From Bog-473 sp963824195 (GTDB taxonomy: Bacteria > Actinomycetota > Acidimicrobiia > Acidimicrobiales > RAAP-2): a stretch of 64,000 nucleotides of DNA. Under the pieces are notes generated by a model, which made no database searches, was not told the DNA's origin, and saw only the letters and a list, made by a program, of their open reading frames with translations. The position numbers were made by a program, and so were the translations under genes. The first letter of the stretch is position 1, and each line of letters begins with the position of its first letter. The stretch lies in NCBI GenBank assembly GCA_963824195.1, contig CAWGOJ010000005.1, forward strand, positions 106,254 through 170,253. Reading direction: 5' to 3'. Shown here in pieces: positions 1-7,940 of the stretch.

Positions 1-1
1 C

Positions 2-505
2 GTCAACATGGTCACGCCCGTGCTCTTCGCCGCCTATCCGGACCCGGCATCGCTGGCCGCCGCGAACCCCGAGGACGTCGAGGAGATCATCCGGTCCACC
101 GGGTTCTTCCGCGCCAAGACCAAGAGCCTCATCGGCATGGCCGGTGCCGTGGCCGATCGCTACGGCGGCGAGGTCCCGCGCCAGCTCGACGAACTGGTGA
201 CGATCCCGGGCGTGGGTCGCAAGACGGGCAACGTCGTGCGCAGTGTCGCCTTCGGGCTGCCCGGACTCGCCGTCGACACCCACGTCCTGCGGGTGAGTCA
301 GCGCCTGGGTCTGCTCGAGGGGATGGCGCCGGCCGAGCAGCGGGACGCGGTCAAGGTCGAGCACAAGCTCAACGCCCTGATTCCCGCGGCCGAGCGGGGG
401 GCCTTCAGCCTACGGGTCATCCTCCATGGGCGGGAGACCTGTGTTGCGCGAAAGCCGCGCTGCGCCGCATGCCCCTTGGCCGATTTTTGCCCCTCGATAC
501 GGTAA
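2..505 (+). CDS. nth: Endonuclease III, 5' end outside window
   Basis: This is the C-terminal part of a bifunctional DNA glycosylase/AP lyase that removes oxidised pyrimidines in base excision repair. The frame is open to the left edge, and family members have residues before the first visible ATG at position 8, so the true start lies outside the window. Visible are the helix-hairpin-helix IPGVGRKTGN with the catalytic lysine, the catalytic aspartate in VDTHVLRVSQRLGL, and a C-terminal 4Fe-4S cluster site of spacing C-x6-C-x2-C-x5-C (CVARKPRCAACPLADFC). The family is about 210-250 residues, so roughly one quarter is missing here. Confidence in the family is high. Confidence 0.95.
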   Translation, partial: VNMVTPVLFAAYPDPASLAAANPEDVEEIIRSTGFFRAKTKSLIGMAGAVADRYGGEVPRQLDELVTIPGVGRKTGNVVRSVAFGLPGLAVDTHVLRVSQRLGLLEGMAPAEQRDAVKVEHKLNALIPAAERGAFSLRVILHGRETCVARKPRCAACPLADFCPSIR

Positions 506-660
506 TCGGCGCGCGATGGGTCTTTCGGCCCCTTTTTAGGCAATTCGGGTTTCCCTTGGTGAAATCCGAAAACACAGGCGCTACCATTGGCGCTGGAACC
601 GGTTCCCGCCACCTGGTTCCAAAAGAGTCGTGACTGGGATCCGCCTCCTGGCCGACTCGC

Positions 661-688
661 CCAATGCCGGCCTTCGGGCCGGCATTGG
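661..688 (+). terminator. Perfect UUCG hairpin after nth
   Basis: A perfect 12-bp stem (CCAATGCCGGCC with GGCCGGCATTGG) closes a TTCG tetraloop, giving a C(UUCG)G cap that is known to be exceptionally stable. No T-run follows, which is common for actinobacterial terminators. It may end nth transcription, or be the 3' end of a short RNA from the 580-660 region. The hairpin is certain; its function is inferred. Confidence 0.55.
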
Positions 689-741
689 TGTGTCCGGCCC
701 AGTTCAGCGGTGGTGCAGAGCCCCGGTAGTACTTGAGGTGC

Positions 742-747
742 TACCAT
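742..747 (+). promoter_or_regulatory. -10 hexamer TACCAT of the vapBC pair
   Basis: TACCAT lies 7 bases before the ATG at 755 and there is no Shine-Dalgarno sequence between, so transcription probably starts on or next to the A of the start codon. A very similar GCTACCAT block occurs at 580-587, upstream of the UUCG hairpin, and may be a second promoter or an operator copy. Confidence 0.45.
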
Positions 748-754
748 CGGGGCC

Positions 755-1021
755 ATGGTCACCAAACGCTCCGTCTCACTCGACGACGAGGTGGCATCGT
801 CCGTTGAGGAGGCAGCCAAGCAGGACGGGGTCTCCTTCAGCGCCTGGCTCTCGTCGGCGGCCGAGAAGCAGTTGCGCGTGCGTCAGGGCCTGCGTGGCGT
901 CGCCGCGTGGGAGGGCGAGACGGGCTCGCTCAGCGCGGAGGAACTCGCTGCGGGTGAGGCCCTCCTGGCCCGCCTTCGCTCGGGCGTGTCCGGCGTGGCA
1001 TCACGCGTCCGCCGGCGGTGA
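755..1021 (+). CDS. VapB-type antitoxin, ribbon-helix-helix
   Basis: This 88-residue protein starts KRSVSLDDEVASSVEEAA, the pattern of a ribbon-helix-helix DNA-binding domain: a short strand, then two helices ending near residue 45. The C-terminal half is a charged helix followed by an arginine tail, the part that normally wraps the toxin. It overlaps the next gene by GTGA, the usual arrangement for an antitoxin translated together with its toxin. By family knowledge it should repress its own promoter and neutralise the partner. The family is clear; the exact VapB subfamily is not. Confidence 0.8.
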   Translation: MVTKRSVSLDDEVASSVEEAAKQDGVSFSAWLSSAAEKQLRVRQGLRGVAAWEGETGSLSAEELAAGEALLARLRSGVSGVASRVRRR

Positions 1022-1416
1022 GCGCCAACCGCCGCGAGGGGCTCGTCTACGGGCTCGGTGCACTGCATGCGGCGGCGAGAGGTGACCGCATGATGTGGGC
1101 GCTGCACCGGGCCGCACTCTCGAACGGCATCGTCCCGGTGATCCCGGCCGTGGCCGTGGCCGAGGGGTACCGGACCGAGGCGCGCAGTGACCGGATCGGT
1201 GAGTTGCTGGCCGGGACCGAGGTCGAGCCCTTCAGCGGGGAGGCGGCCCGCCGCTCGGGTGAGCTCGCGGCGCGATGCGACACGTCGGACCTGAGCGTCG
1301 TGGCGGTCGTGGAGCTGGCCGAGAGGCGTAACTGCGCGGTGGTCACGCAGCGCCAGACCGTCCTGCGCACGGCGGCGTCGCTGCTCGGCCACGAGCTCGT
1401 CCTCTACGCCGTGTGA
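1018..1416 (+). CDS. PIN-domain protein (VapC-like), active site degraded
   Basis: A 132-residue PIN-fold protein in the toxin position behind the antitoxin (GTGA overlap, GTG start). VapC toxins are Mg-dependent RNases with four acidic residues. Here the first conserved aspartate is gone (LVYGLGALHAA where LVLDTGAL is usual). The conserved glutamate survives (VAVAEGYR). One aspartate of the central motif remains (TSDLSVVAVV, where TSDVVDAAVV is common). The C-terminal TSD/TxD motif reads VVTQRQTV. The fold and length are intact, so it may be a catalytically dead partner that binds only antitoxin or RNA, or it may use a shifted metal site. The missing residues are seen directly; inactivity is inference. 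Confidence 0.75.
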   Translation: MSANRREGLVYGLGALHAAARGDRMMWALHRAALSNGIVPVIPAVAVAEGYRTEARSDRIGELLAGTEVEPFSGEAARRSGELAARCDTSDLSVVAVVELAERRNCAVVTQRQTVLRTAASLLGHELVLYAV

Positions 1417-1426
1417 GAGTCGGGTC

Positions 1427-1708
1427 GTGGGCCGTGCACTGAGGAAGTCGTTCGAGGCGGTCCTGGCGAAGAGCCCCTCGAAGGGCGGCTGGACCTATGT
1501 CGTGATGCCCGGCTCGGCGGCCTTCTTCGGGACGCGGGGCCTCGTCAAGGTGCGCGGCACGGTCGACGGGGTCCGCTTCGAGAGCTCGTTCATGGCCCTC
1601 GGGGACGGCACGCACAAGCTGCCCATCAAGGCGGACATCCGCCGCGCCGTCGGCAAGGAAGCCGGCGCGACGGTCCGGATCCGCCTCACCGAGCGCCTCG
1701 ACGGCTGA
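1427..1708 (+). CDS. DUF1905 domain protein
   Basis: This 93-residue protein matches the small beta-rich DUF1905 family: KGGWTYVVMPGS near residues 19-30, a central GTVDGVRFESSFMALGDG segment, and the C-terminal LPIKADIRRAVGKEAG motif. The family has no established biochemical role and is often found alone or fused to YdeI-like domains. The GTG start at 1427 lies 10 bp after the VapC-like gene. The gene converges with the small reverse gene that follows. Confidence 0.75.
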   Translation: MGRALRKSFEAVLAKSPSKGGWTYVVMPGSAAFFGTRGLVKVRGTVDGVRFESSFMALGDGTHKLPIKADIRRAVGKEAGATVRIRLTERLDG

Positions 1709-1711
1709 AGC

Positions 1712-1903
1712 TCAGCGACCCGAGCCCCCGGAGAAGCGGCGCAGGCGTCGCAGCGCCCCCCCGAGGGCGCGTTCGACCGCGATGAGCTCGTGCGCCATGT
1801 CCTCGTCACCGCTCGCAAGCGCGCCCTCCGCCATGGCGGTGACCCGCTCGTGCAGCTCGGCGAGGGTGGAGGACAGGGACGAGATCTCGGCGGCGGATGA
1901 CAT
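1712..1903 (-). CDS. Small helical protein, unknown
   Basis: A 63-residue reverse-strand ORF starting ATG at 1903. It is predicted largely helical (LSSTLAELHERVTAMAEGAL, then AHELIAVERALGGALRRLRR) with an acidic GDEDMAHE turn and an arginine- and glycine-rich tail. No family is recognised. Amphipathic heptads suggest a coiled coil or a small dimer. It is divergent from hisD, with a 99-bp gap. The amino-acid pattern looks selected, but its small size leaves real doubt. Confidence 0.5.
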   Translation of the reverse strand: MSSAAEISSLSSTLAELHERVTAMAEGALASGDEDMAHELIAVERALGGALRRLRRFSGGSGR

Positions 1904-1987
1904 CCCGCGATGATGGCCGATCGTGGATGGCCCGTCGCCCGCTCCCCTCGCGCTCCGGGCATGGAAAGGCCCCGTGGGGTCCGCCGG

Positions 1988-1993
1988 TAGCCT
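1988..1993 (+). promoter_or_regulatory. -10 hexamer TAGCCT for the his operon
   Basis: TAGCCT is 9 bases before the hisD ATG at 2003. There is no ribosome binding site in between, so the long his operon probably starts with a leaderless message. I see no leader peptide rich in histidine codons and no T-box. Confidence 0.4.
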
Positions 1994-2002
1994 TGAGACC
2001 TC

Positions 2003-3328
2003 ATGTCCCTCCGCGTCCTGGACCTGCGCGGCACGAAGCCGCCGTTCGACACCGCTCTGCCGCGGCCTTCGGCGCCGGGTGCCGACGTCCACGACGCGGT
2101 GGCGCGGATCCTCCTGGAGGTGCGCACCGAGGGCGACCGCGCCGTCGTCCGTCACACGGCGGAGCTGGACACGGTCGACGTGTCCGATGGCCTGCGGGTC
2201 CCCGCCGACGAGATCGAGAAAGCCCGCGCCTCTGCCGACCCCGACCTGTCCAAGGCCTTGGAGGTGGCGTTCGATCGCATCGTGGCCTACCACGCGCACG
2301 AGGGAGTGCCGCCCGGAGACCTGGTCGACGGCGGCATCGCGGTGGGGCACCTCACGCGGGCCGTCGGGCGCGCCGGCATGTACGCGCCGGGCGGCCGGGC
2401 GCGCTACCCCTCGACCGTCCTCATGTGCGCCGCGCCGGCTCGGGTGGCCGGCGTGGGGAGCCTCGCGCTGTGCGTGCCCCCGGCGTCCGACGGCAGGGTG
2501 GACGCCGCCACGCTGTGCGCGGCGTCCATCGCCGGAGTGGACGAGGTGTACCGGATAGGGGGAGCGCAGGCGATCGCCGCCATGGCCTACGGGACACGCA
2601 GCGTGCCCGCGGTCGACGTCATCGCCGGGCCCGGCAATGCCTACGTCGCCGAGGCCAAGCGCCAGGTGTCGGGTGTCGTCGGCGTGGCGTCGGCCTTCGC
2701 CGGGCCCTCCGAGATCGTCGTCGTGGCCGGCCCGGACACGCCCGCGGCGTTCGCCGCCGTCGACCTCGTGGTGCAGGCCGAGCACGGGCCGGACGGCCTG
2801 GCCTGGCTGGTCTGCTGGGATGCGTCCCTCGCCGAGGCGGTCTCGGCCGAGGTGGATCGCATCGTGGCCGGGTCGAGCCGGCGGGCCGACCTGGAGGCGA
2901 CCCTGGGGACGTCGGGGATCACGTGCCTGGTCGACGGGCCGGAACACGCGCTGGCGGTGGCGAACACGATCGCCCCCGAGCACCTGCAGCTGATGGTTCC
3001 CGAGGCGGAGGGCCTGGCGATGCTGCCGCTCGTGCAGAACGCGGGCGCCGTGTTCATCGGCGACTGGTCACCAGCGAGCATGGGGGACTACATCGCAGGG
3101 CCCAACCACGTGCTCCCCACGAACAGGACGGCCCGCTTCGCGTCGGCGCTGCGAGCCGATGACTTCCGCAAGCACCTGCACGCCGTCCGGGTGACTCCGG
3201 AGGCGCTGCGGACGCTCGGGCCGCTCGTGATCACGCTGGCCGAGACCGAAGGGCTGCCCGCCCACGCCGATTCGGTGCGGCGGCGCCTGGCCGCGCTCGG
3301 CGAGCTCGGCGAAGGGTCCACGACATGA
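2003..3328 (+). CDS. hisD: Histidinol dehydrogenase
   Basis: This NAD-dependent, zinc-dependent enzyme catalyses the last two oxidations of histidine synthesis (histidinol to histidine). The 441 residues match family length. Seen are GRAGMYAPGG (about 122-131), the VIAGPGNAYVAEAKR nucleotide segment (206-220), zinc ligands Q258 and H261 in QAEH, the catalytic pair E326-H327 in APEHLQL, D362 in GDYIAGPNH, and H421 near the C-terminus. It is the first gene of a tightly overlapping operon and ends in ATGA shared with hisC. Near-leaderless translation is suggested by the TAGCCT hexamer just upstream. Confidence 0.97.
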   Translation: MSLRVLDLRGTKPPFDTALPRPSAPGADVHDAVARILLEVRTEGDRAVVRHTAELDTVDVSDGLRVPADEIEKARASADPDLSKALEVAFDRIVAYHAHEGVPPGDLVDGGIAVGHLTRAVGRAGMYAPGGRARYPSTVLMCAAPARVAGVGSLALCVPPASDGRVDAATLCAASIAGVDEVYRIGGAQAIAAMAYGTRSVPAVDVIAGPGNAYVAEAKRQVSGVVGVASAFAGPSEIVVVAGPDTPAAFAAVDLVVQAEHGPDGLAWLVCWDASLAEAVSAEVDRIVAGSSRRADLEATLGTSGITCLVDGPEHALAVANTIAPEHLQLMVPEAEGLAMLPLVQNAGAVFIGDWSPASMGDYIAGPNHVLPTNRTARFASALRADDFRKHLHAVRVTPEALRTLGPLVITLAETEGLPAHADSVRRRLAALGELGEGSTT

Positions 3329-4389
3329 GCGCCGTGCCGCCCGTGCGCCCGGACCTGGACCTGGCCGAGGGTTATCACTCGCCCCAGGTCGAGGCCGAGG
3401 TGCGCCTCAACACGAACGAGTCACCCTTCCCGCCCCCCGACGCGTGGCGCGAGGAGCTGCTGGCGGCATTGGAGGAGGTGTCGTTCAACCGTTACCCCGA
3501 CCGGCCGGCCACGGAGTTGCGGCAGGCCGTGGCGCAATTGCACGGGGTCTCGCACGACGAGGTCTTCTGTGCCAACGGGTCGAACGAAGTCCTCCAGTGC
3601 CTGCTGCTGGCCTTCGGCGGGCCTGGGCGCCGTGCCCTGGTGTTCGAGCCCACCTATGCCCTGCACTCGCACATCTCGCGCATCACGGGGACCGAGGTGG
3701 TCGAGGGGTCACGCGACGACGACTTCCAGATCGATCCGAGTGACGCGGAGGCCGTCCTGGCGGCGGAGGAGCCGGACGTGACGTTCCTCTGCTCGCCCAA
3801 CAACCCGACCGGGCGCGCCGAGCCGCCCGAGACCGTCGCCGTCGTCTGCGCGGCGGCACCGGGCCTCGTCATCGTCGACGAGGCCTACGGGCAATTCTCC
3901 CCGTCCTCCGCGCTCGAGCTGCGCGGCCCGGCCGAGGCCGGGCTGGTCGTCACCCGCACGTTCTCCAAGACCTGGGCCATGGCCGGCGCACGACTGGGCT
4001 ACCTGGTGGCCGACCCGGCCGTCGTGACTGCCTGCGAGGCGGTCGTGCTGCCGTACCACCTGTCGGCGCAGACTCAGCTGGCGGGCCTCCTCGCGCTGCG
4101 GCACACGGCCGAGATGGAGGCGCGGGTGGCCCGCATCTCGGAGGAACGGGGGCGGGTCGCCGTCGCCCTGGGCGACCTGCCCGTGGACAGCTGGCCCTCC
4201 GACGCGAACTTCATCCTGTTCCGCCCTCGCGACCGGGACGCCGACGACGTCTGGCGCTCGCTGCTCGCCCAGTCCATCCTGATCCGCAACTGTGCGAGCT
4301 GGGACGGTCTGCGGGGCTGCCTGCGCGTCACCATTGGGACCCCCGACGAGAACGACCGCTTCCTCCACGCCTTGAAGGAGAGCCTGTGA
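3325..4389 (+). CDS. hisC: Histidinol-phosphate aminotransferase
   Basis: This PLP enzyme transaminates imidazole-acetol phosphate with glutamate in histidine synthesis. The 354-residue class I/II aminotransferase shows N31-E-S-P at the substrate end, CSPNNPTG (156-163), DEAYG (185-189, aspartate to the pyridine nitrogen), and the Schiff-base lysine K215 in RTFSKTWAMAGARLGY. It overlaps hisD by ATGA and hisB by GTGA, implying translational coupling. In actinobacteria close relatives can also act on aromatic keto acids, but its place in the operon supports HisC. Confidence 0.96.
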   Translation: MSAVPPVRPDLDLAEGYHSPQVEAEVRLNTNESPFPPPDAWREELLAALEEVSFNRYPDRPATELRQAVAQLHGVSHDEVFCANGSNEVLQCLLLAFGGPGRRALVFEPTYALHSHISRITGTEVVEGSRDDDFQIDPSDAEAVLAAEEPDVTFLCSPNNPTGRAEPPETVAVVCAAAPGLVIVDEAYGQFSPSSALELRGPAEAGLVVTRTFSKTWAMAGARLGYLVADPAVVTACEAVVLPYHLSAQTQLAGLLALRHTAEMEARVARISEERGRVAVALGDLPVDSWPSDANFILFRPRDRDADDVWRSLLAQSILIRNCASWDGLRGCLRVTIGTPDENDRFLHALKESL

Positions 4390-4988
4390 CCAGCGCCCCG
4401 CGACGCGCCACCAAGCAGCGCGCCACCAAGGAGACGACCATTGACGCGACGCTTGTGGTCGACGGCACGGGCCGGACGGAGGTGTCGACCGGCCTACCCT
4501 TCTTCGACCACATGCTGGACCAGCTGGGCCGCCACGCCTCGTTCGACCTGTCTGTCGACGCCACCGGCGACCTGCACGTCGACGCGCACCACACGGTCGA
4601 GGACGTGGGCATCGTCCTGGGCGGCTGCCTGGCCGAGGCCCTGGGCGACAAGGTAGGCATCCGGCGCTTCGCGTCCATGCTGGTGCCGCTGGACGAGGCG
4701 CTGATACAGGTCGCGGTCGACATCTCGGGCCGCCCGTACCTGGCCTATGGGCTCGAATTCGCCCCCGACACGCCGGGATTGGGCATGCCGCCATTCGACC
4801 CCCAGCTGGCCGAGGAGTTCTGGCGCGCCTTCGTCACCGCGGCGAACCTGACGCTCCATGTCCACCGGTTCGCGGGGAAGAACACGCACCACATGTTGGA
4901 GGCCAGCTTCAAGGGCGTGGCCCGATGCCTGCGCGACGCGGTGCGGATAGAGGGAGGTGGCATTCCCTCGACGAAGGGCAGCCTGTGA
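4386..4988 (+). CDS. hisB: Imidazoleglycerol-phosphate dehydratase
   Basis: This is the monofunctional dehydratase (no phosphatase domain), 200 residues including an N-terminal extension of about 16 residues rich in K, R and T. Metal-binding motifs are present in both halves: DHMLDQLGRH (41-50), DAHHTVEDVG (66-75) and HHMLEASFKG (168-177), the di-manganese site of the 24-mer enzyme. It starts with GTG overlapping the hisC stop and ends in GTGA with hisH. Confidence 0.96.
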   Translation: MTSAPRRATKQRATKETTIDATLVVDGTGRTEVSTGLPFFDHMLDQLGRHASFDLSVDATGDLHVDAHHTVEDVGIVLGGCLAEALGDKVGIRRFASMLVPLDEALIQVAVDISGRPYLAYGLEFAPDTPGLGMPPFDPQLAEEFWRAFVTAANLTLHVHRFAGKNTHHMLEASFKGVARCLRDAVRIEGGGIPSTKGSL

Positions 4989-5611
4989 CGGGAGGTCCGC
5001 GCATCGCTGTCCTCGACTACGGCATCGGCAACCTCCGCTCGGCCGAGAAGGCGCTGCAGCACGTCGGCGCGGCGGCGCGCCTGGTGACCGATCCGGCGTC
5101 GGTGGAGGCGGCTGATGCCGTCGTCCTGCCGGGGGTCGGCGCGTTCGGGGCGTGTGCGCGCGCGCTGCGGGACAGCGGGCTCGAGGGTGCGGCTCGGTCG
5201 GCCGTGGCGGCGGGCGTACCGTTCTTCGGGGTGTGCGTGGGCTTCCAACTCCTCTACGAGAGCTCGGTGGAGAGCCCGGGTGCGAAGGGTCTGGGCATCT
5301 TCGGCGGCGCCGTCTCGCCGCTGCCGCCCGGGGTGAAGCACCCGCAGATGCAGTGGAACACGCTGGAGGTGCGCGGCGAGGGCGAGCCGGTGCCCCTGCA
5401 CGGGCTGGGCCGGCGCCCATGGGTGTACTTCGTGCACTCCTTTGCCCCACCGATCGGAGCGGAGACGGTCGCCGTCTGCGACTACGGGGGACCCGTCGCC
5501 GCGCTGGTCACACGAGGGACGCTGTGGGGCGCGCAGTTCCACCCCGAGAAGTCGGGTGCCACCGGGCTGGCGCTGCTGGCGAACTTCGTGGCGCTCGCGG
5601 CGGCGGCGTGA
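4985..5611 (+). CDS. hisH: Imidazole glycerol phosphate synthase, glutaminase subunit
   Basis: This class I glutamine amidotransferase releases ammonia from glutamine for HisF. The GTG at 4985 is chosen because it overlaps the hisB stop (GTGA) and gives the standard start RIAVLDYGIGNLRS. The catalytic triad is visible: C84 in GVCVGFQLL, and H186 and E188 in AQFHPEKSG. Length is 208 residues, as expected. The stop overlaps the hisA ATG by one base (TGATG). HisH works only with HisF, which lies two genes downstream. Confidence 0.95.
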   Translation: MTGGPRIAVLDYGIGNLRSAEKALQHVGAAARLVTDPASVEAADAVVLPGVGAFGACARALRDSGLEGAARSAVAAGVPFFGVCVGFQLLYESSVESPGAKGLGIFGGAVSPLPPGVKHPQMQWNTLEVRGEGEPVPLHGLGRRPWVYFVHSFAPPIGAETVAVCDYGGPVAALVTRGTLWGAQFHPEKSGATGLALLANFVALAAAA

Positions 5612-6369
5612 TGGATCTGCTCCCTGCCATAGACCTCCGCGCCGGGACGGCCGTCCGGCTCACCCAGGGCGACTTCGACCGCGAGGCGCGCTACGGGGAC
5701 CCCGCCGAGCTGGCGGCGCGCTATATCGCGGGAGGCGCCCGCTGGATCCACGTCGTCGACCTCGACGCGGCCCGCACCGGGGTGCCGCACGAGCGCGCCG
5801 CACTGGCCGAGATCGTCCGCCTGGCCACCGGTGCCTCCGTGCGCGTGCAGGCGGGCGGGGGCATCCGGTCGGAGGACGTCGCCGAGGAGCTGCTCGGGAC
5901 GGGCGTCGCCCGCGTGGTGCTGGGTACCGCCGCGCTCGAGGAGCCGGCGCTGGCCGGGCGCTGTGCCCGGCGCTGGCCCGGGCGTGTCGCGGTCGGCCTG
6001 GACTACCGGATCGGGGAGGACGGGGTGGCCGAGGCCCAGGCGCAAGGCTGGCTGGCGGGCTCGGGCCGCGCTCTGAGCGAGCTGCTGGCCCTGTGGGAGG
6101 GTGAGCCCATCGCCGCGGTGGTCGCGACGGCGGTGGCCCGCGACGGGATGCTCTCCGGGCCCGACCTGAGCGGGCTCGAGGCGCTGCTGGCGGCCACCGC
6201 CCTGCCCGTGGTGGCGTCGGGGGGCGTGTCGGCGACGGGTGACCTCGCCGACCTGGCCCGGCTGCGGGTTGGCGGGCACGCGCTGGCGGGCGCCATCGTC
6301 GGAAGGGCGCTGGTCGAGGGATGCTTCGACGTGGAGGAGGGGTTGGCCGCGTGCGCAGCGTCCGCCTGA
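5611..6369 (+). CDS. hisA: HisA isomerase, possibly bifunctional PriA
   Basis: This (beta-alpha)8 barrel isomerises ProFAR to PRFAR. The 252 residues show the catalytic aspartates D8 (PAIDLRAG) and D178 (VARDGML), and phosphate loops AGGGIRS (81-87) and ASGGVSATG (202-210). Actinobacteria often use a HisA homologue, PriA, that also does the TrpF step. The tryptophan that marks the PriA loop is present (Q145-G146-W147), but the arginine usually before it reads Q. No trpF is in the window although trpE sits in this operon. Whether it also isomerises PRA cannot be settled from sequence. Confidence 0.93.
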   Translation: MDLLPAIDLRAGTAVRLTQGDFDREARYGDPAELAARYIAGGARWIHVVDLDAARTGVPHERAALAEIVRLATGASVRVQAGGGIRSEDVAEELLGTGVARVVLGTAALEEPALAGRCARRWPGRVAVGLDYRIGEDGVAEAQAQGWLAGSGRALSELLALWEGEPIAAVVATAVARDGMLSGPDLSGLEALLAATALPVVASGGVSATGDLADLARLRVGGHALAGAIVGRALVEGCFDVEEGLAACAASA

Positions 6370-7115
6370 TCCCCTGCCTCGACGTCACCGACGGCCGTGT
6401 CGTCAAGGGTGTGCGCTTCGTCGACCTCACCGACGAGGGCGACCCGGTCGAGCTGGCGGAGCGCTACGACGCCGAGGGGGCCGACGAGATCACGTTCCTC
6501 GACATCACCGCGTCCTCCGACGGACGCGACACCATGGTCTCGGTCGTCGCGCGCACCGCGGAGCAGGTGTTCATCCCCTTGACGGTCGGGGGTGGTGTCC
6601 GGTTGGCCGAGGATGCACGCCGCCTCCTCCGGGCCGGGGCGGACAAGGTCGCGGTGAACACCGCCGCAGTGGAGCGACCTGGGCTGGTGCGGGACATCGC
6701 GGACGAGTTCGGCGGCCAGTGCGCCGTCGTCGCCGTCGACGCCCGCGCCCGGGTGGGAGGCGACGGCTGGGAGGTGTACACGCACGGCGGCCGGACGCCG
6801 ACGGGGCGCGACGTCGTGGCGTGGGCGGTGGAGTGCGCCGCCAACGGGGCGGGCGAGATCCTGCTCACCTCCATGGACCGCGACGGGACGAGGGACGGCT
6901 TCGACTTGGCACTGACGAGGGCCGTGGTGGACGCGGTGGAGATCCCGGTGGTGGCGTCGGGTGGCGTCGGCCGGCTGCAGGACCTGGTGGACGGTGCCCT
7001 CGAGGGCGGCGCCGACGCCGTGCTCGCGGCCTCCATCTTCCACCGCCGTGAGTTCACCATCGGCGAGGCCAAGGCCTACATGGCCGAGCGGGGGGTCGTC
7101 GTCCGCCCCCTGTGA
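6351..7115 (+). CDS. hisF: Imidazole glycerol phosphate synthase, cyclase subunit
   Basis: This TIM-barrel synthase subunit receives ammonia from HisH and makes IGP and AICAR from PRFAR. The GTG at 6351 is preferred over the upstream ATG at 6321: it follows an AGGAGG-like site at 6334-6340 and gives the conserved start RSVRLIPCLDVTDGRVVKG with catalytic D11. The second aspartate lies in the AVVAVDAR strand, and phosphate loops SGGVGR and AASIFH are present. It overlaps the end of hisA by 19 bp. Confidence 0.95.
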   Translation: MRSVRLIPCLDVTDGRVVKGVRFVDLTDEGDPVELAERYDAEGADEITFLDITASSDGRDTMVSVVARTAEQVFIPLTVGGGVRLAEDARRLLRAGADKVAVNTAAVERPGLVRDIADEFGGQCAVVAVDARARVGGDGWEVYTHGGRTPTGRDVVAWAVECAANGAGEILLTSMDRDGTRDGFDLALTRAVVDAVEIPVVASGGVGRLQDLVDGALEGGADAVLAASIFHRREFTIGEAKAYMAERGVVVRPL

Positions 7116-7528
7116 CCCCCCTGACCTGGAAGGGCGCCCTCGTGCGGTACCGTGCCAGGGTGCCCACCTCGACGACGAAGAACGGGACAGAGCAGGCCAA
7201 GGCCGCCGCAACGGAGGACAAGCAGCCGATCTCGGTGCTCTTCGACCGCGTCATGGTCCAGATCTCGCCGACCGACGGCGAGCGGCGCTCGCGTGCCGGC
7301 ATCCTGATCCCGGCCACGGCCCAGATCACCCGGCGCCTGACCTGGGCCGAGGCGGTTGCGGTCGGACCCCACGTCCGGACGGTCAAGGTGGGCGACACCG
7401 TCCTGTTCAACCCCGAGGACCGCTTCGAGGTCGAGGTGCACGGCGAGGAGTACGTGATTCTGCGCGAGCGGGACATCCACGCCATCGCCTCCCCCCGCAA
7501 CGACAGCGGCACGGGGCTCTACCTTTGA
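7112..7528 (+). CDS. GroES (Cpn10)-like protein inside the his operon
   Basis: The core (about residues 43-128) is a Cpn10 fold: VLFDRVMVQISP, a mobile-loop-like RSRAGILIPATAQ, AEAVAVGPHVRTVKVGDTVLF and EEYVILRERDIHAI. GroES is about 97 residues; this one has an N-terminal extension. The GTG at 7112 follows the operon's GTGA overlap pattern. A second GTG at 7160 is preceded by TACCGT 6 bases upstream and could be a leaderless internal start giving 122 residues. No groEL is nearby. It may be a GroES paralogue helping fold a pathway enzyme, or a repurposed Cpn10. The family is fairly clear; function is unknown. Confidence 0.78.
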   Translation: MTPLTWKGALVRYRARVPTSTTKNGTEQAKAAATEDKQPISVLFDRVMVQISPTDGERRSRAGILIPATAQITRRLTWAEAVAVGPHVRTVKVGDTVLFNPEDRFEVEVHGEEYVILRERDIHAIASPRNDSGTGLYL

Positions 7529-7940
7529 GCGGTCCCGGGGCCGGGGCCACCGAGGCCTCCGCCGTTCCCGAGGGCGTGGCGCTCACGGTCGACGAGGACC
7601 TGGTGCGCGCCGTCGACTTCTCCAAGGCCGACGGCCTGGTGCCGGCGATCGTGCAGGACGCCACCGACGGGACGGTGCTGACCGTGGCCTACATGGACGC
7701 CGAGGCGCTGCGACGCACTCTCGCGTCGGGGCGTTCGTGGTTCTACAGCCGCAGCCGCAAGGAGTACTGGCAGAAGGGCGAGACCTCGGGGGACCGACAG
7801 TATGTGCGCGAGGTGCGCATCGACTGCGATGGCGACGCGCTCGTGGTGCTGGTGGACCAGCACGGCCGCGGGGCGTGCCACACCGGGGAGCGGTCGTGCT
7901 TCTACCGGTCCATCGGGACCGGCCCGGGGGTGCCCGCGCC

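Noticed and set aside
755..1416. Mobile genomic island around the toxin-antitoxin genes
   Set aside because: No integrase, repeats, tRNA end or shift in composition is visible; the pair sits among housekeeping genes.
1712..2983. Long reverse frame of 423 residues opposite hisD
   Set aside because: It is a shadow of hisD with His/Arg/Gly-rich composition; only its last 63 residues (1712-1903) look real.
5152..6369. A fused HisH-HisA style frame starting at 5152
   Set aside because: The first part is out of frame with hisH and has random composition; hisA begins at 5611 with TGATG coupling.
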